From the NCBI GenBank assembly GCA_902788345.1, contig CADAJP010000003.1, positions 1 to 53,568 of the forward strand: a stretch of DNA of 53,568 nucleotides, read 5' to 3'. Both the position numbers and the translations under genes were made by a program. Numbering within the stretch: the stretch's first letter is position 1; the number at the start of each line of letters is the position of its first letter. Positions 26,002 to 33,841 of this stretch are shown here, one piece after another. The notes under the pieces are model-generated. The model searched no databases. It saw only the letters and a list, made by a program, of their open reading frames with translations, and was not told where the DNA came from. The stretch comes from an uncultured bacterium. GTDB taxonomy: Bacteria; Cyanobacteriota; Vampirovibrionia; Gastranaerophilales; Gastranaerophilaceae.

Positions 26002-26970
26002 CTATGAAACATTACATTTTGCCAGAATTTTTGACAATATAAAATCTGTAATATCATTTTCAATATGACAATTAAAGTGTCCATTAATTTCTTTAATAAA
26101 ATAGCATGGGCTAGTTACATTGATTTCAATGATTTTTTCATCAATAACATCAAGTCCTGCCATATAAATTCCCATAGAATTTAATTTTTGGGCAACAGGT
26201 TTAAAAATTTCCAATTCTCTGTCGGTAAGTACAGCTTTTTTAATATTTGCATCACTATGCTCACAGAATTTAAAATCATTGTTGCTTGGGACTTTTTGCA
26301 CGCAGTACGGCAAAATTTCTTCTCCTAAAAATAAAACTCTCTTATCCCCATAAATTGCTTTATCAATATATTTTTGAACCATAACTGCTTTTGAACCGTT
26401 TTGTGTCATTTGATTGATTATTACGGCAGTATTCTTATCTCCTTTTTTCAAATACATTACTCCACCGCCAAAACATTGGTTTAGTGGTTTTAATATAATT
26501 TCTTCTTCTTTATTCAAAAATTCTATAATATCGTTAAATGAGGTTGTAACAATATTTTCCGGCATAAGATTATTAAACATTACTGCGTGCAGTTTTTCAT
26601 TAAAATTTCTCACAGATGTTGTATCGTTCATAATAAAAGTTTTGTTTCTGTCAACAAAATCAAATATATATGTTGCGTTTATATAATCCAAATCTACCGG
26701 AGGATCAGGTCTGAACATTACAAGATCAAAATCTTCTATTTTGTATTCTTTCAGAGATTTTTTATCATAAAAAATATTTCCGTCTTTGAGGTAAGAATCA
26801 AAAGCATCACTATATGCAACTGATGATTTTAATTTTAAATGGTCTATGGTTGCAATTTTTACATCACAATTGCGTTCAAGCATGCTTTTTATAAGCCAAA
26901 AATTTGTAACAAGATTATTAAATTCAAAGTATTTTAACTCGATTCTGTCAATGACAAATAATATTTTCAT
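26002..26970 (-). CDS. gshB: Glutathione synthetase-like ATP-grasp ligase
   Basis: Architecture of prokaryotic GshB: an N-terminal domain with MKILFVIDRIE and the diagnostic FRPDPPVDLDYI (family R-x-D-P-P-x-D-x-x-Y), then ATP-grasp elements EEEIILKPLNQCFGGGVMYL and a metal-binding EINVTSPCYFIKEIN. At 322 aa it is full length. It would join gamma-glutamylcysteine and glycine, or a related pair. Cys replaces the usual Lys-Gly in the glycine loop (family KPLDGKGG), so the substrate should not be assumed. No gshA is in the window. Start after AGAGGTAA. Confidence 0.85.
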   Translation of the reverse strand: MKILFVIDRIELKYFEFNNLVTNFWLIKSMLERNCDVKIATIDHLKLKSSVAYSDAFDSYLKDGNIFYDKKSLKEYKIEDFDLVMFRPDPPVDLDYINATYIFDFVDRNKTFIMNDTTSVRNFNEKLHAVMFNNLMPENIVTTSFNDIIEFLNKEEEIILKPLNQCFGGGVMYLKKGDKNTAVIINQMTQNGSKAVMVQKYIDKAIYGDKRVLFLGEEILPYCVQKVPSNNDFKFCEHSDANIKKAVLTDRELEIFKPVAQKLNSMGIYMAGLDVIDEKIIEINVTSPCYFIKEINGHFNCHIENDITDFILSKILAKCNVS

Positions 26971-27074
26971 AAATTACCTCTTTTCCCCAAAAAATACAGG
27001 TTAATTATAATAGAAACAACCTCCGACTGCAATAAGCCAAAGGTTGCTCTATAGAATAACATTAAGTTTTAAGC

Positions 27075-27743
27075 CTACTTAATATTGTTAGGATCAAGAA
27101 TTTGACAAGCTGTATTGCCAACTGCAATGAGTTGGGCAAATCTTTGTAAATCAGCTTCAATTTCAGGGAAAGTACCGTAATGCATAGGGATTACAGTTCT
27201 TACTCCTAACCATTTTGCAGCCATTGCTGCGTGGTCAACATCCATTGTATAATTACCGCCAACAGGTAATAATGCGATTTGCGGAGCGTATAATTCTCTG
27301 ATAGTTTTCATTTCACCTGTTAAGCAAGTATCACCGGCATGGAAAATTCTTACGCCGTCAACATCAAGAATAATACTTGCAGCAACACCGCCGTAGTTTC
27401 CGTTAGGGAGTGAGCTTGAATGGAATGCAGGTACAAATACTGCACGTCCCCAAGAGTAATTAATCCAAGAACCTAAACCTATAGATTTTGCCTTTACTCC
27501 GCCTTTTTTCTCCAAGTATGTAGCAATTTCAGATATTGCAGTTATTTCAATATCTTTTTCTTTTGCGATATCAATTGCATTCCCCAAATGATCGCTGTGA
27601 GCATGAGTTAACAAAATATCTGTAATTGGTTCATCATGCCAATTAAATTCTGCATTTTTTTCTACCCATGGGTCAATAATTACAGCTTTGTCATCATTTT
27701 TAATGATAAATGCACTGTGCCCAATGTATTTTAAATCTACCAT
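27075..27743 (-). CDS. Metal-dependent hydrolase of the metallo-beta-lactamase fold (UPF0173 type)
   Basis: The 222 aa match the UlaG-like UPF0173 group: the metal-binding THAHSDHLGNA (about 50-60), HAGDTCLTGEMK, and the C-terminal VIPMHYGTFPE. The substrate is unknown; relatives act on small-molecule lactones or phosphoesters, but this group is not characterised well. AAGGAGAG precedes the ATG. Divergent from ribD. Downstream (27019-27054) is a short CAACCT/AGGTTG dyad, too weak to be called a terminator. Confidence 0.9.
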   Translation of the reverse strand: MVDLKYIGHSAFIIKNDDKAVIIDPWVEKNAEFNWHDEPITDILLTHAHSDHLGNAIDIAKEKDIEITAISEIATYLEKKGGVKAKSIGLGSWINYSWGRAVFVPAFHSSSLPNGNYGGVAASIILDVDGVRIFHAGDTCLTGEMKTIRELYAPQIALLPVGGNYTMDVDHAAMAAKWLGVRTVIPMHYGTFPEIEADLQRFAQLIAVGNTACQILDPNNIK

Positions 27744-27803
27744 ACTTACTCTCCTTATTTAAAAATAAAACACATAATACTCTTTAAATTTATCATGATT
27801 TCT

Positions 27804-27811
27804 TATAAAAT
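27804..27811 (+). promoter_or_regulatory. -10 box of ribD next to the start codon
   Basis: TATAAAAT ends 7 nt before the ATG at 27819 with no Shine-Dalgarno in between. An in-frame ATG at 27795 would place the box inside the gene, which supports 27819 as the start and a leaderless transcript. Confidence 0.5.
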
Positions 27812-27818
27812 ACAAATC

Positions 27819-28862
27819 ATGGAACAGCAATATGTTAAGTTAATGAAACAATGTATAGAACTTGCTAAGTCTGGCTTTGGGAGTGTGAGTCCAAATCCTT
27901 TGGTTGGCTGTGTTGTATTAAATTCAAACGGTGAAATTATTTCTACCGGTTATCATGCGAAGTATGGCGAAAATCATGCAGAACGGGATGCACTTTTAAA
28001 ACTTGATGATGCCAGGGGATGCACATTAGTTGTTAATCTTGAACCTTGTTCTCATTACGGTAAAACTCCTCCGTGTGCTGATTTAATCATTGAAAAAGGT
28101 ATAAAAACCGTTGTTTATGGAATGAGGGATGTTAACTCTCTTGTTGCCGGTAACGGTTTAAAAAAACTGCAGGATGCAGGTATTGAGGTTATAGGGCCTG
28201 TACTGGAAGATGAATGTAAAAAGCTCAATGAGGTTTTCATAAAAAATCATGTAAAAAAACAAACTTTTGTTGCACTAAAAACTGCAACTACTATTGACGG
28301 TAAAATTGCAACTTCAAATGGTGATTCAAAATGGATTACATCAGAAAATGCAAGAGCAAAAGTCAGAGAAATTCGTGCAATGTATGATGCAATTTTAACT
28401 TCTTCATCAACTGTGATTGCAGATAATCCGACAATGGAGCATAAGTGTAAAATAATTTTAGACAGAGAATTAAAAACAGATACAAATCATCATAATATTT
28501 ATAAAAACGGAAAAATTTTTGTATTTAATGCGCTCAAAGATGGAAAAGATAATAATATAATCTATATAAAAACTCCGGTAACGGATAATAAATTAAAAAT
28601 AGATTTTGTTGTGGAAAAACTTTATTCTTCAGGAATTATGAGTGTTTTAGTTGAAGCCGGCGGAATTTTGAACGGCAGTTTTTTGCCTTATGTTGATAAG
28701 TTATATCATTTTACTGCACCTAAAATTTTGTCGGATAACAGCGGAAAGTCATGTTTCGGGGGTAAAAGTATTGAAAAGATTTCCGACTGTATAAATTTAG
28801 AATACGAAAAAACAGAACTCTATCCACCGGATATTTTGAATATTTATAACAAAAGTTTTTAG
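27819..28862 (+). CDS. ribD: Riboflavin biosynthesis bifunctional deaminase/reductase
   Basis: Catalyses the deamination and reduction steps of pyrimidine intermediates in riboflavin synthesis. The N-terminal deaminase has the zinc ligands HAERDAL (about 50) and EPCSHYGKTPPCADLI (about 75-90). The C-terminal reductase begins near residue 145 (TFVALKTATTIDGKIATSNG, then SKWITSENA) and includes VLVEAGGILNGSF. At 347 aa it is near the usual length. No other rib genes or FMN riboswitch are in the window. Confidence 0.95.
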   Translation: MEQQYVKLMKQCIELAKSGFGSVSPNPLVGCVVLNSNGEIISTGYHAKYGENHAERDALLKLDDARGCTLVVNLEPCSHYGKTPPCADLIIEKGIKTVVYGMRDVNSLVAGNGLKKLQDAGIEVIGPVLEDECKKLNEVFIKNHVKKQTFVALKTATTIDGKIATSNGDSKWITSENARAKVREIRAMYDAILTSSSTVIADNPTMEHKCKIILDRELKTDTNHHNIYKNGKIFVFNALKDGKDNNIIYIKTPVTDNKLKIDFVVEKLYSSGIMSVLVEAGGILNGSFLPYVDKLYHFTAPKILSDNSGKSCFGGKSIEKISDCINLEYEKTELYPPDILNIYNKSF

Positions 28863-28949
28863 AATTTCAGATTTATGCTAAAAATAATTTCGTAAAAATA
28901 TTACAGAATATATTGTCATTGCGAGCGATAGCGAAGCAATCCAGCTGTT

Positions 28950-29246
28950 TTAAATAATTTCATAATATAAATCGTGCCAATTTGGATTGTTTATTTCTAT
29001 TAAATCAAGTTTTGCTTGACGACTACCGCCTTTTAATTGTTTTTCCCTTGCTATTGCAGAGTTTATATCATTTGAAATTTCATAATATCCCAATTTATCA
29101 ACATTATATTTTTGTGTAAAACCTTTAATAACTCTGTTTTTATGTTGCCACATTCTTTTTACAAGGTCTGATGTTACACCCACATAAAGAGTTCCATTCT
29201 TTTTGCTAAATAAAATATAAACATAATATTGCTTATCTGCATTCAT
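28950..29246 (-). CDS. GIY-YIG endonuclease-domain protein, 98 aa
   Basis: A stand-alone GIY-YIG nuclease domain: YYVYILFSKKNGTLYVGVTS (the GIY and YIG equivalents are Y-V-Y and Y-V-G), then the catalytic-type Arg in DLVKRMWQHK, and the conserved Glu in AREKQLKGGSRQAKLDLIEI with NPNWHDLY at the end. This is the common small single-domain family (YhbQ-like/UPF0213-like) of unknown role. The gene lies inside an inverted-repeat-bounded unit and has a promoter TTGACT-17-TATAAT ending 6 nt before the ATG, whose -35 is in the right repeat. It could act on the repeats; that is inference. Confidence 0.93.
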   Translation of the reverse strand: MNADKQYYVYILFSKKNGTLYVGVTSDLVKRMWQHKNRVIKGFTQKYNVDKLGYYEISNDINSAIAREKQLKGGSRQAKLDLIEINNPNWHDLYYEII

Positions 29247-29252
29247 AACAGA

Positions 29253-29281
29253 ATTATAAGCTGGGTTGCTTCGTCAGTCAA
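29253..29281 (-). promoter_or_regulatory. Promoter of the GIY-YIG gene, -35 inside the right repeat
   Basis: On the minus strand TTGACT (29276-29281) and TATAAT (29253-29258) are 17 nt apart, and the -10 ends 6 nt before the ATG at 29246. The TTGACT is one strand of the inner stem of the right repeat (AGTCAA/TTGACT, loop TCTT). Confidence 0.7.
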
Positions 29282-29341
29282 TCTTTTGACTTCCTCGCAA
29301 CGACATGTTTTATCTAATATTATTTATCAAGCATATTTTTA

Positions 29342-29350
29342 TGCTAAAAT
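29342..29350 (+). promoter_or_regulatory. Extended -10 of holA next to the start codon
   Basis: TGC-TAAAAT (hexamer 29345-29350) ends 6 nt before the ATG at 29357, the same layout as at 5002-5016. Confidence 0.55.
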
Positions 29351-29356
29351 TTATGC

Positions 29357-30325
29357 ATGATTTATTTTTTCTATGGGGATGAAGAATTTAATATCTCAAA
29401 CGAAATCAAGAAATTGAAATCTAATCTTGATAAAAATTTTCTTGAAATGAGTTATAAAGAATTTAATAACCCAAAGTTTCCCGATTTGATTTCTGCTGTG
29501 TCTTCCCAGCCTATGATGTTTGGCAAAATGCTTGTTGTTATTGATTGTATAAAATATTTCAAATCAAAAGGAGAAGACAGTTTTGACGATAAACAATTAA
29601 AACAGCTTGAAGAAGTTTTAGAAAGTGCAAATGAAAATACGGATATTGTATTTCGTGCAATTTCTGATCCTGATCCTAAAAAGCCGGGGGTTGATAAGCG
29701 TAAAAAAATATTTAAAATATTGTCAAAATATAATCCAAAAGAATTTTTGCAGATACCGTCATATAAAACTGCCGAACTTGAAAATTGGATAAAAATGCAA
29801 TGCAAAGAAAAAGATGTAAAAATCAATGCTGATGCTGTTTCTCAACTGTTGCTTCAGGTTGGTTCTTGTTTGCGGTTACTTGATTCTGAAATAGAAAAAT
29901 TAAAAGTTTTTGCGGGTGGTAAAACCGTAACAATTGATATGGTGCGTGAAATTTGTGTAAATAACGAAGATTTGTTTGCGTTTATTGATAATTTGATTGA
30001 CGGAAATATTCTTAAGGCACTGGAAGAATATCAAAAATTGTTAATGACAACTCATCCGTTGTCTATTCTTTTTACTTTGCATAAAGATTTATCAGCAAAA
30101 ATTACTATGAAGGCAAATGCCAAAACCAAGTCTGCTGATGAAATAGCCAAAATTATCGGCTGGCATCCTTATAGAACAAAACTGCAGATAGCAAAATTAA
30201 AGAATGTTTCGTTAAAAAATTTGGTTAAATTAAAAGAAAATCTGACAAAAGCGGAATATAGAATCAAAAGCGGACAGTCTAATTTATCCCCTGAAAGAGA
30301 GGTAGAATATGCCTTACTACAGTAG
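29357..30325 (+). CDS. holA: DNA polymerase III delta subunit
   Basis: The clamp-loader wrench that opens the sliding clamp. The 322 aa follow the HolA layout: N-terminal MIYFFYGDEEFNISNEIKKL, domain-I FRAISDPDPKKPGVDKRKKI, then AELENWIKMQCKEKDVKINADAVSQLL, and the C-terminal helical FIDNLIDGNILKALEEYQKLL followed by ILFTLHKDLSA. The usual low sequence conservation applies. holB overlaps its end by 17 nt, a strong sign of coupled expression of two clamp-loader subunits. Confidence 0.93.
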   Translation: MIYFFYGDEEFNISNEIKKLKSNLDKNFLEMSYKEFNNPKFPDLISAVSSQPMMFGKMLVVIDCIKYFKSKGEDSFDDKQLKQLEEVLESANENTDIVFRAISDPDPKKPGVDKRKKIFKILSKYNPKEFLQIPSYKTAELENWIKMQCKEKDVKINADAVSQLLLQVGSCLRLLDSEIEKLKVFAGGKTVTIDMVREICVNNEDLFAFIDNLIDGNILKALEEYQKLLMTTHPLSILFTLHKDLSAKITMKANAKTKSADEIAKIIGWHPYRTKLQIAKLKNVSLKNLVKLKENLTKAEYRIKSGQSNLSPEREVEYALLQ

Positions 30326-31214
30326 TGAGATTTATAATAAAAATCCCGAGCTTGTTAAATATTTTACTTCCGCTATAAAAGATGAAAGTAAAAATGTTGC
30401 ACATTGTTTGTTGTTTTGGGGTGGTGATACAAAGAATCAATGTGAACTTGCCCTGGAATTAGCAAGGCTTTTAAATTGTAAAAAAGACGGTGCAATTGAC
30501 TGTGACTGTCAAAATTGCCGCTGGATAAGAGAACAGACTCATCCTGCCGTTAAAATATACACAAGACTTGATTTTAAAGAAAGCGATAATGGTTCTGATG
30601 ATGAAGAAAAATCTACCGGAAAGAAAAATATAAATGTTGCACAAGCTAGAGCCATAATATCTGAATTGCTTGTTTCAAGCGATTATCACAGGGTCTATAT
30701 TTTCTGTGACAGGGATGAAGATGGTAATTTGTTACCTTTAAATCAACAGAATTTTCCTGAGGTTACATCAAATGCTTTACTAAAAACATTTGAAGAACCG
30801 CCGTCAAATACGACATTTATATTTTTGACAAAAGATAAAACGGATGTAATTTCTACCGTTGTATCAAGAGCGCAGGCATTTTTTGTCCCTGCAGTCAATA
30901 CGCAGGAAAGAGATTATAATATTGTGCGGAATTTCATTTCTGATTATTGGAAAAAGGAGCGTTCTGCGGTTTTGGATTTTGCATCCGAAATGCAAAATTT
31001 GGTGTCTGATTATGATGAAAAAATTGTGTTTGAACAAATGCAAAATTATATTTTTGAAAAAATGAGAGAGTATAGCGCGGATAAAAATTTATTCTACAAA
31101 TTTTTGCGGGATTTGAAATATGTGGAAGAAGCAAGCAGGCAGGCGTCTTTAATTCCGCCGATGAATCCCCAGACAATTTGTGAAAATTTGAGTTTTAAAA
31201 TGTTATTATCATAA
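30309..31214 (+). CDS. holB: DNA polymerase III delta' subunit-like protein
   Basis: A clamp-loader ATPase relative: HCLLFWGGDTKNQCELALELAR stands where DnaX/HolB have the P-loop, but no GxxGxGKT is present, so it cannot bind ATP in the usual way, as in HolB. Zinc-site cysteines are in CKKDGAIDCDCQNC. The family VSSDYHRVYIFCD, NALLKTFEEPPSNTTFIFLT and STVVSRAQ segments are clear. 301 aa. Start after AGAGAGG inside the end of holA. plsY follows 14 nt later. Confidence 0.9.
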   Translation: MPYYSSEIYNKNPELVKYFTSAIKDESKNVAHCLLFWGGDTKNQCELALELARLLNCKKDGAIDCDCQNCRWIREQTHPAVKIYTRLDFKESDNGSDDEEKSTGKKNINVAQARAIISELLVSSDYHRVYIFCDRDEDGNLLPLNQQNFPEVTSNALLKTFEEPPSNTTFIFLTKDKTDVISTVVSRAQAFFVPAVNTQERDYNIVRNFISDYWKKERSAVLDFASEMQNLVSDYDEKIVFEQMQNYIFEKMREYSADKNLFYKFLRDLKYVEEASRQASLIPPMNPQTICENLSFKMLLS

Positions 31215-31227
31215 AGGAGAGATAAAA

Positions 31228-31833
31228 ATGAGCAGTATATTACAAATTTTATTAACTATTTTTTGTGCATACATAATCGGTTCAATTCCGACAGGTTATA
31301 TAATTGTAAAATTGTTTACGGGGCAGGATATAAGAACGGTTGGCTCCGGTTCAACAGGAGCTACAAATGTTAAGCGTGTTATGGGCAAAAAATGGTTTTT
31401 TATTGTAATGCTTTTGGATGCGTTAAAAGGTGCATTACCTGTCGTTTTGGCATATTTCTTTGCTGATGCGTACAGGGAAATAGGTTTGCTGCCTGTTATT
31501 GCAGCTGTATTTGTCATTGTCGGACACAGCAAATCCGTTTTCTTAAAATTTACGGGCGGTAAATCGGTTGCTTCCGGTGTCGGAACTTTGCTTGCACTGA
31601 ATTGGCAGGCTGGTATAATTATTGCTGTTGTTTGGGCGATTATTACATGGTTTTCACGTTATGTTTCATTGGGTTCAATAATTGCACTTGCACTTGCTCC
31701 CGTAATTATGTGGGTGCTAAAATCACCGCTTGCTTATGTTATTTATGCTTTTATTGCAGCGGTTTATGTTATTTATTTGCACAGAGAAAATATTAAAAGA
31801 CTTCTTGCAGGGAATGAAAATAAGGTAAGATAA
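31228..31833 (+). CDS. plsY: Acyl-phosphate:glycerol-3-phosphate acyltransferase PlsY
   Basis: Integral membrane enzyme making lysophosphatidic acid, the first step in phospholipid synthesis. The three conserved PlsY motifs are present: GSIPTGYI with RTVGSGSTGATNV, then GHSKSVFLKFTGGKSVASGVG, and a final cytoplasmic HRENIKRLLAGNE. Five hydrophobic segments fit the known topology. 201 aa is typical. AAGGAGAG precedes the ATG. PlsX is not in the window. Downstream the convergent HAD gene ends 4 nt away. Confidence 0.96.
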   Translation: MSSILQILLTIFCAYIIGSIPTGYIIVKLFTGQDIRTVGSGSTGATNVKRVMGKKWFFIVMLLDALKGALPVVLAYFFADAYREIGLLPVIAAVFVIVGHSKSVFLKFTGGKSVASGVGTLLALNWQAGIIIAVVWAIITWFSRYVSLGSIIALALAPVIMWVLKSPLAYVIYAFIAAVYVIYLHRENIKRLLAGNENKVR

Positions 31834-31837
31834 TTGT

Positions 31838-32167
31838 CTATTTATACCAAACTTTAAAATTTTTAATTTTTTCTAAGGTGTCGGAATAATTACCGCCAAA
31901 ATTTATGCATCTGTCGTCCACGATAACATATGCAGGTTCTTTTGTGTTGGTAATATCTGAAATAAATTGTTCAAGATTATTTGATTTAATCCATTCTAAT
32001 GCCGGTTGTTTCGGTCTTGTTGTAAATATTTTAACAATAAATTTTTGTGATAAGTTTTTTAAGAAATCAAAAGCACCTTCTCTGATTTGCGGAATATTAT
32101 TTTCATCATATTTTCCTGTATATTCGTTTAAAACTCCGTCTAAATCAACTAAAATAGTCTTTTTCAT
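31838..32167 (-). CDS. Small HAD-superfamily phosphatase-like protein, 109 aa
   Basis: Motif I is intact at the N-terminus (ILVDLDGVLNEY, nucleophile Asp8), motif II is the Thr in KIFTTRPKQ and motif III/IV probably AYVIVDDRC. It is short, with no room for a cap domain, resembling phage-type or 5'(3')-deoxynucleotidase-like HAD proteins. Substrate unknown. AAAAGGAAAA precedes the ATG. It diverges from the XRE regulator over a 127-bp gap that holds a palindrome. Confidence 0.82.
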   Translation of the reverse strand: MKKTILVDLDGVLNEYTGKYDENNIPQIREGAFDFLKNLSQKFIVKIFTTRPKQPALEWIKSNNLEQFISDITNTKEPAYVIVDDRCINFGGNYSDTLEKIKNFKVWYK

Positions 32168-32244
32168 TATTTTTCCTTTTTTAATATTATATAAAATCTG
32201 TAAATCAAATATAACTACCCAAACGGGTATAATTTATTTGTAGC

Positions 32245-32294
32245 ATTACATATGTGTAATGATTTGTCAACATTAAAGCATTAATATTACATAT
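32245..32294 (+). promoter_or_regulatory. Palindromic operator-like sites before the XRE gene
   Basis: ATTACA-TATG-TGTAAT at 32245-32260 is a perfect 6-bp dyad, and its left half with three more bases (ATTACATAT) recurs at 32286-32294 directly before the ATG. A TAATAT (32282-32287) ends 7 nt before the ATG and could be the -10. The layout suggests autoregulation by the XRE protein. Confidence 0.5.
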
Positions 32295-32552
32295 ATGCAA
32301 CAAATTGATAAAGAAAATCTTGCCAAATTATCTAATAAAATTAAGGAATTAAGATTGAAACATTCTAAATCTCTTAATAAATTTATTTTGAATAATGGAC
32401 ATTTAACTACTGCAACATGGAGCAGATTGGAAAATGGCATTAATGATTTTAAATTTTCCACTTTATTAAGAGTTGCATATTTACTAGATTTGAAAATAGA
32501 TGAATTATTAAAAGATATCGATTTTGATTACAATTTCGAGGAAAATTTTTAG
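32295..32552 (+). CDS. XRE-family HTH transcriptional regulator, 85 aa
   Basis: A cro/C1-type helix-turn-helix: LSNKIKELRLKHSKSLNKFI, then TTATWSRLENGINDFKFSTL and LLRVAYLLDLKIDELL. The protein is one domain plus an acidic tail. No Shine-Dalgarno is present; the ATG follows a possible -10 by 7 nt. The dyad ATTACA-TATG-TGTAAT upstream is a candidate operator, possibly also controlling the divergent HAD gene. No toxin partner is seen. Confidence 0.87.
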   Translation: MQQIDKENLAKLSNKIKELRLKHSKSLNKFILNNGHLTTATWSRLENGINDFKFSTLLRVAYLLDLKIDELLKDIDFDYNFEENF

Positions 32553-32606
32553 ACTAAAGTTGTGGCTCTTTATTAAATTTATCCCTATGTGCATATTTAC
32601 AAAATC

Positions 32607-32635
32607 TTGCATAACATGAATATATATGTTAGACT
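32607..32635 (+). promoter_or_regulatory. Promoter of the CpaE-like gene
   Basis: TTGCAT at 32607-32612 and TAGACT at 32630-32635 with a 17-nt spacer; TAAGG precedes the ATG at 32651. Confidence 0.45.
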
Positions 32636-32650
32636 GATGTTGTAAGGCAT

Positions 32651-33829
32651 ATGTGTATGAACAAGATGTTAGCGGTTATATTTTCAGACGAATTTTCAAC
32701 TTCTGAAGTGCTGAAGATGTATTCTTCGGAGATTGAAAATCTTGAGGTTTGTGTTTTATCTTCTAATCAACAGGTTTATGAAAAAATTTCTTCAATTGAA
32801 GATAAATCAGTTTTGGTGGTAGATTTATCACAAAATACGCAGGAAAAAACTGATTTAATAAAACAGGTAAACGCACAGTGTCCTAATTGTTCGGTAATAG
32901 CATTGAGTGATAGTGTTTCTGTTGAGCTTATTGTTGAGGCAATGCGTTCGGGGGCAAAGGAATTTTTGCCTGTTCCTGTTATCAAAACCGAATATTTGAG
33001 TGCCTTGAAAAAGATAATTTCACAATCAGCGTTACCTAAAAGTAAAAATAACTGTAAAATAATATCAGTTTTTTCTAATAAGGGCGGTTTGGGAAAAACT
33101 TCACTGGCTACTAATTTGGCGTTGGAATTGTCAAAAATTACAAAAGAAAATATTGCATTAATTGATTTGAATTTTCAGACCGGAGATATTACAACTTTTC
33201 TTGATTTAAAGCCGTCATTCAATATTTCTTATATGCTTGAAAATATTGATAAGATTAATGAAACCTTCTTATTAAGTACATTAGAGCGGTACAAAAGGAC
33301 AAGTCTTTATGTGCTTGCTGATCCTCCGTATTTTAAGCAGGCGGATGATATAAAACCTCAGCAGATTACAAAGCTTTTTAATACATTAAAAGATACATTT
33401 TCTTATATTATTGTTGATGCCGAGGCAAGTTTTGACGGCAAAAATATCGCATCATTGGATAATTCTGACATGATATTATTAATGACGGTTGCAAATTTGC
33501 CTGCTTTACGCAATACCCAAAGATGTTTGGAACTTTTTGATAAATTAGGATATGACAAGGAAAAAACAAAAATTGTTATAAATCGTTTTATGGAAAACGA
33601 TGAAATTAAGGAAGAAGATGTTGAGAAGGTTCTTTCAAGAGAAATTTACTGGAAAATACCGAACAATTATTTTGCGATAATGACAGCTATAAATAAGGGT
33701 ATTCCGGTTAGTGAAATTAATTCATCAACAAATGTTGCACAAAGTTATAAACAGCTTGCATTGTATATATCGGATAATTTATACAAAATGAATATGCAGG
33801 AGCAATTTGAACAGATATTAGATAAATAA
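32651..33829 (+). CDS. CpaE-like MinD/ParA-family ATPase with receiver-like domain, 392 aa
   Basis: Residues 1-125 have the outline of a degenerate receiver domain (SVLVVDLSQ with the Asp position, then VEAMRSGAKEFLPVPV). From about residue 135 a deviant Walker A ATPase follows: KIISVFSNKGGLGKTSLATN, then NIALIDLNFQTGDITTFLDL (Walker A' Asp) and YIIVDAEASFDG. This order is that of CpaE/TadZ, which positions type IVc (Tad) pilus machinery at the cell pole. No tad or cpa genes are in the window. A second gene follows after 12 nt. Confidence 0.85.
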   Translation: MCMNKMLAVIFSDEFSTSEVLKMYSSEIENLEVCVLSSNQQVYEKISSIEDKSVLVVDLSQNTQEKTDLIKQVNAQCPNCSVIALSDSVSVELIVEAMRSGAKEFLPVPVIKTEYLSALKKIISQSALPKSKNNCKIISVFSNKGGLGKTSLATNLALELSKITKENIALIDLNFQTGDITTFLDLKPSFNISYMLENIDKINETFLLSTLERYKRTSLYVLADPPYFKQADDIKPQQITKLFNTLKDTFSYIIVDAEASFDGKNIASLDNSDMILLMTVANLPALRNTQRCLELFDKLGYDKEKTKIVINRFMENDEIKEEDVEKVLSREIYWKIPNNYFAIMTAINKGIPVSEINSSTNVAQSYKQLALYISDNLYKMNMQEQFEQILDK

Positions 33830-33841
33830 AACGGAGAAGGT

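Larger units (their letters stand above)
28914..29305. mobile_element. 392-bp unit: inverted hairpin repeats enclosing a GIY-YIG gene
   Basis: The left repeat 28914-28945 is TGTCATTGCGAG + 6 nt + CGAAGCAATCCAGC. The right repeat 29260-29305, read on the other strand, is TGTCGTTGCGAG + 20 nt + CGAAGCAACCCAGC: 11/12 and 13/14 identical outer blocks. Each repeat is itself a hairpin (ATTGC/GCAAT and GTTGC/GCAAC). The GIY-YIG gene fills the interior with 4 and 13 nt to spare. Similar CATTGCGAG...GAAGCAATCC repeats are, as I recall, widespread in bacteria. No target duplication is seen at the ends; a 12-bp direct repeat TTTATGCTAAAA lies about 30 nt outside on each side (28872 and 29338). Confidence 0.65.

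Noticed and set aside
27019..27054. Terminator after the metallo-beta-lactamase-fold gene
   Set aside because: Only a 6-bp CAACCT/AGGTTG stem with a long loop and an interrupted T run.
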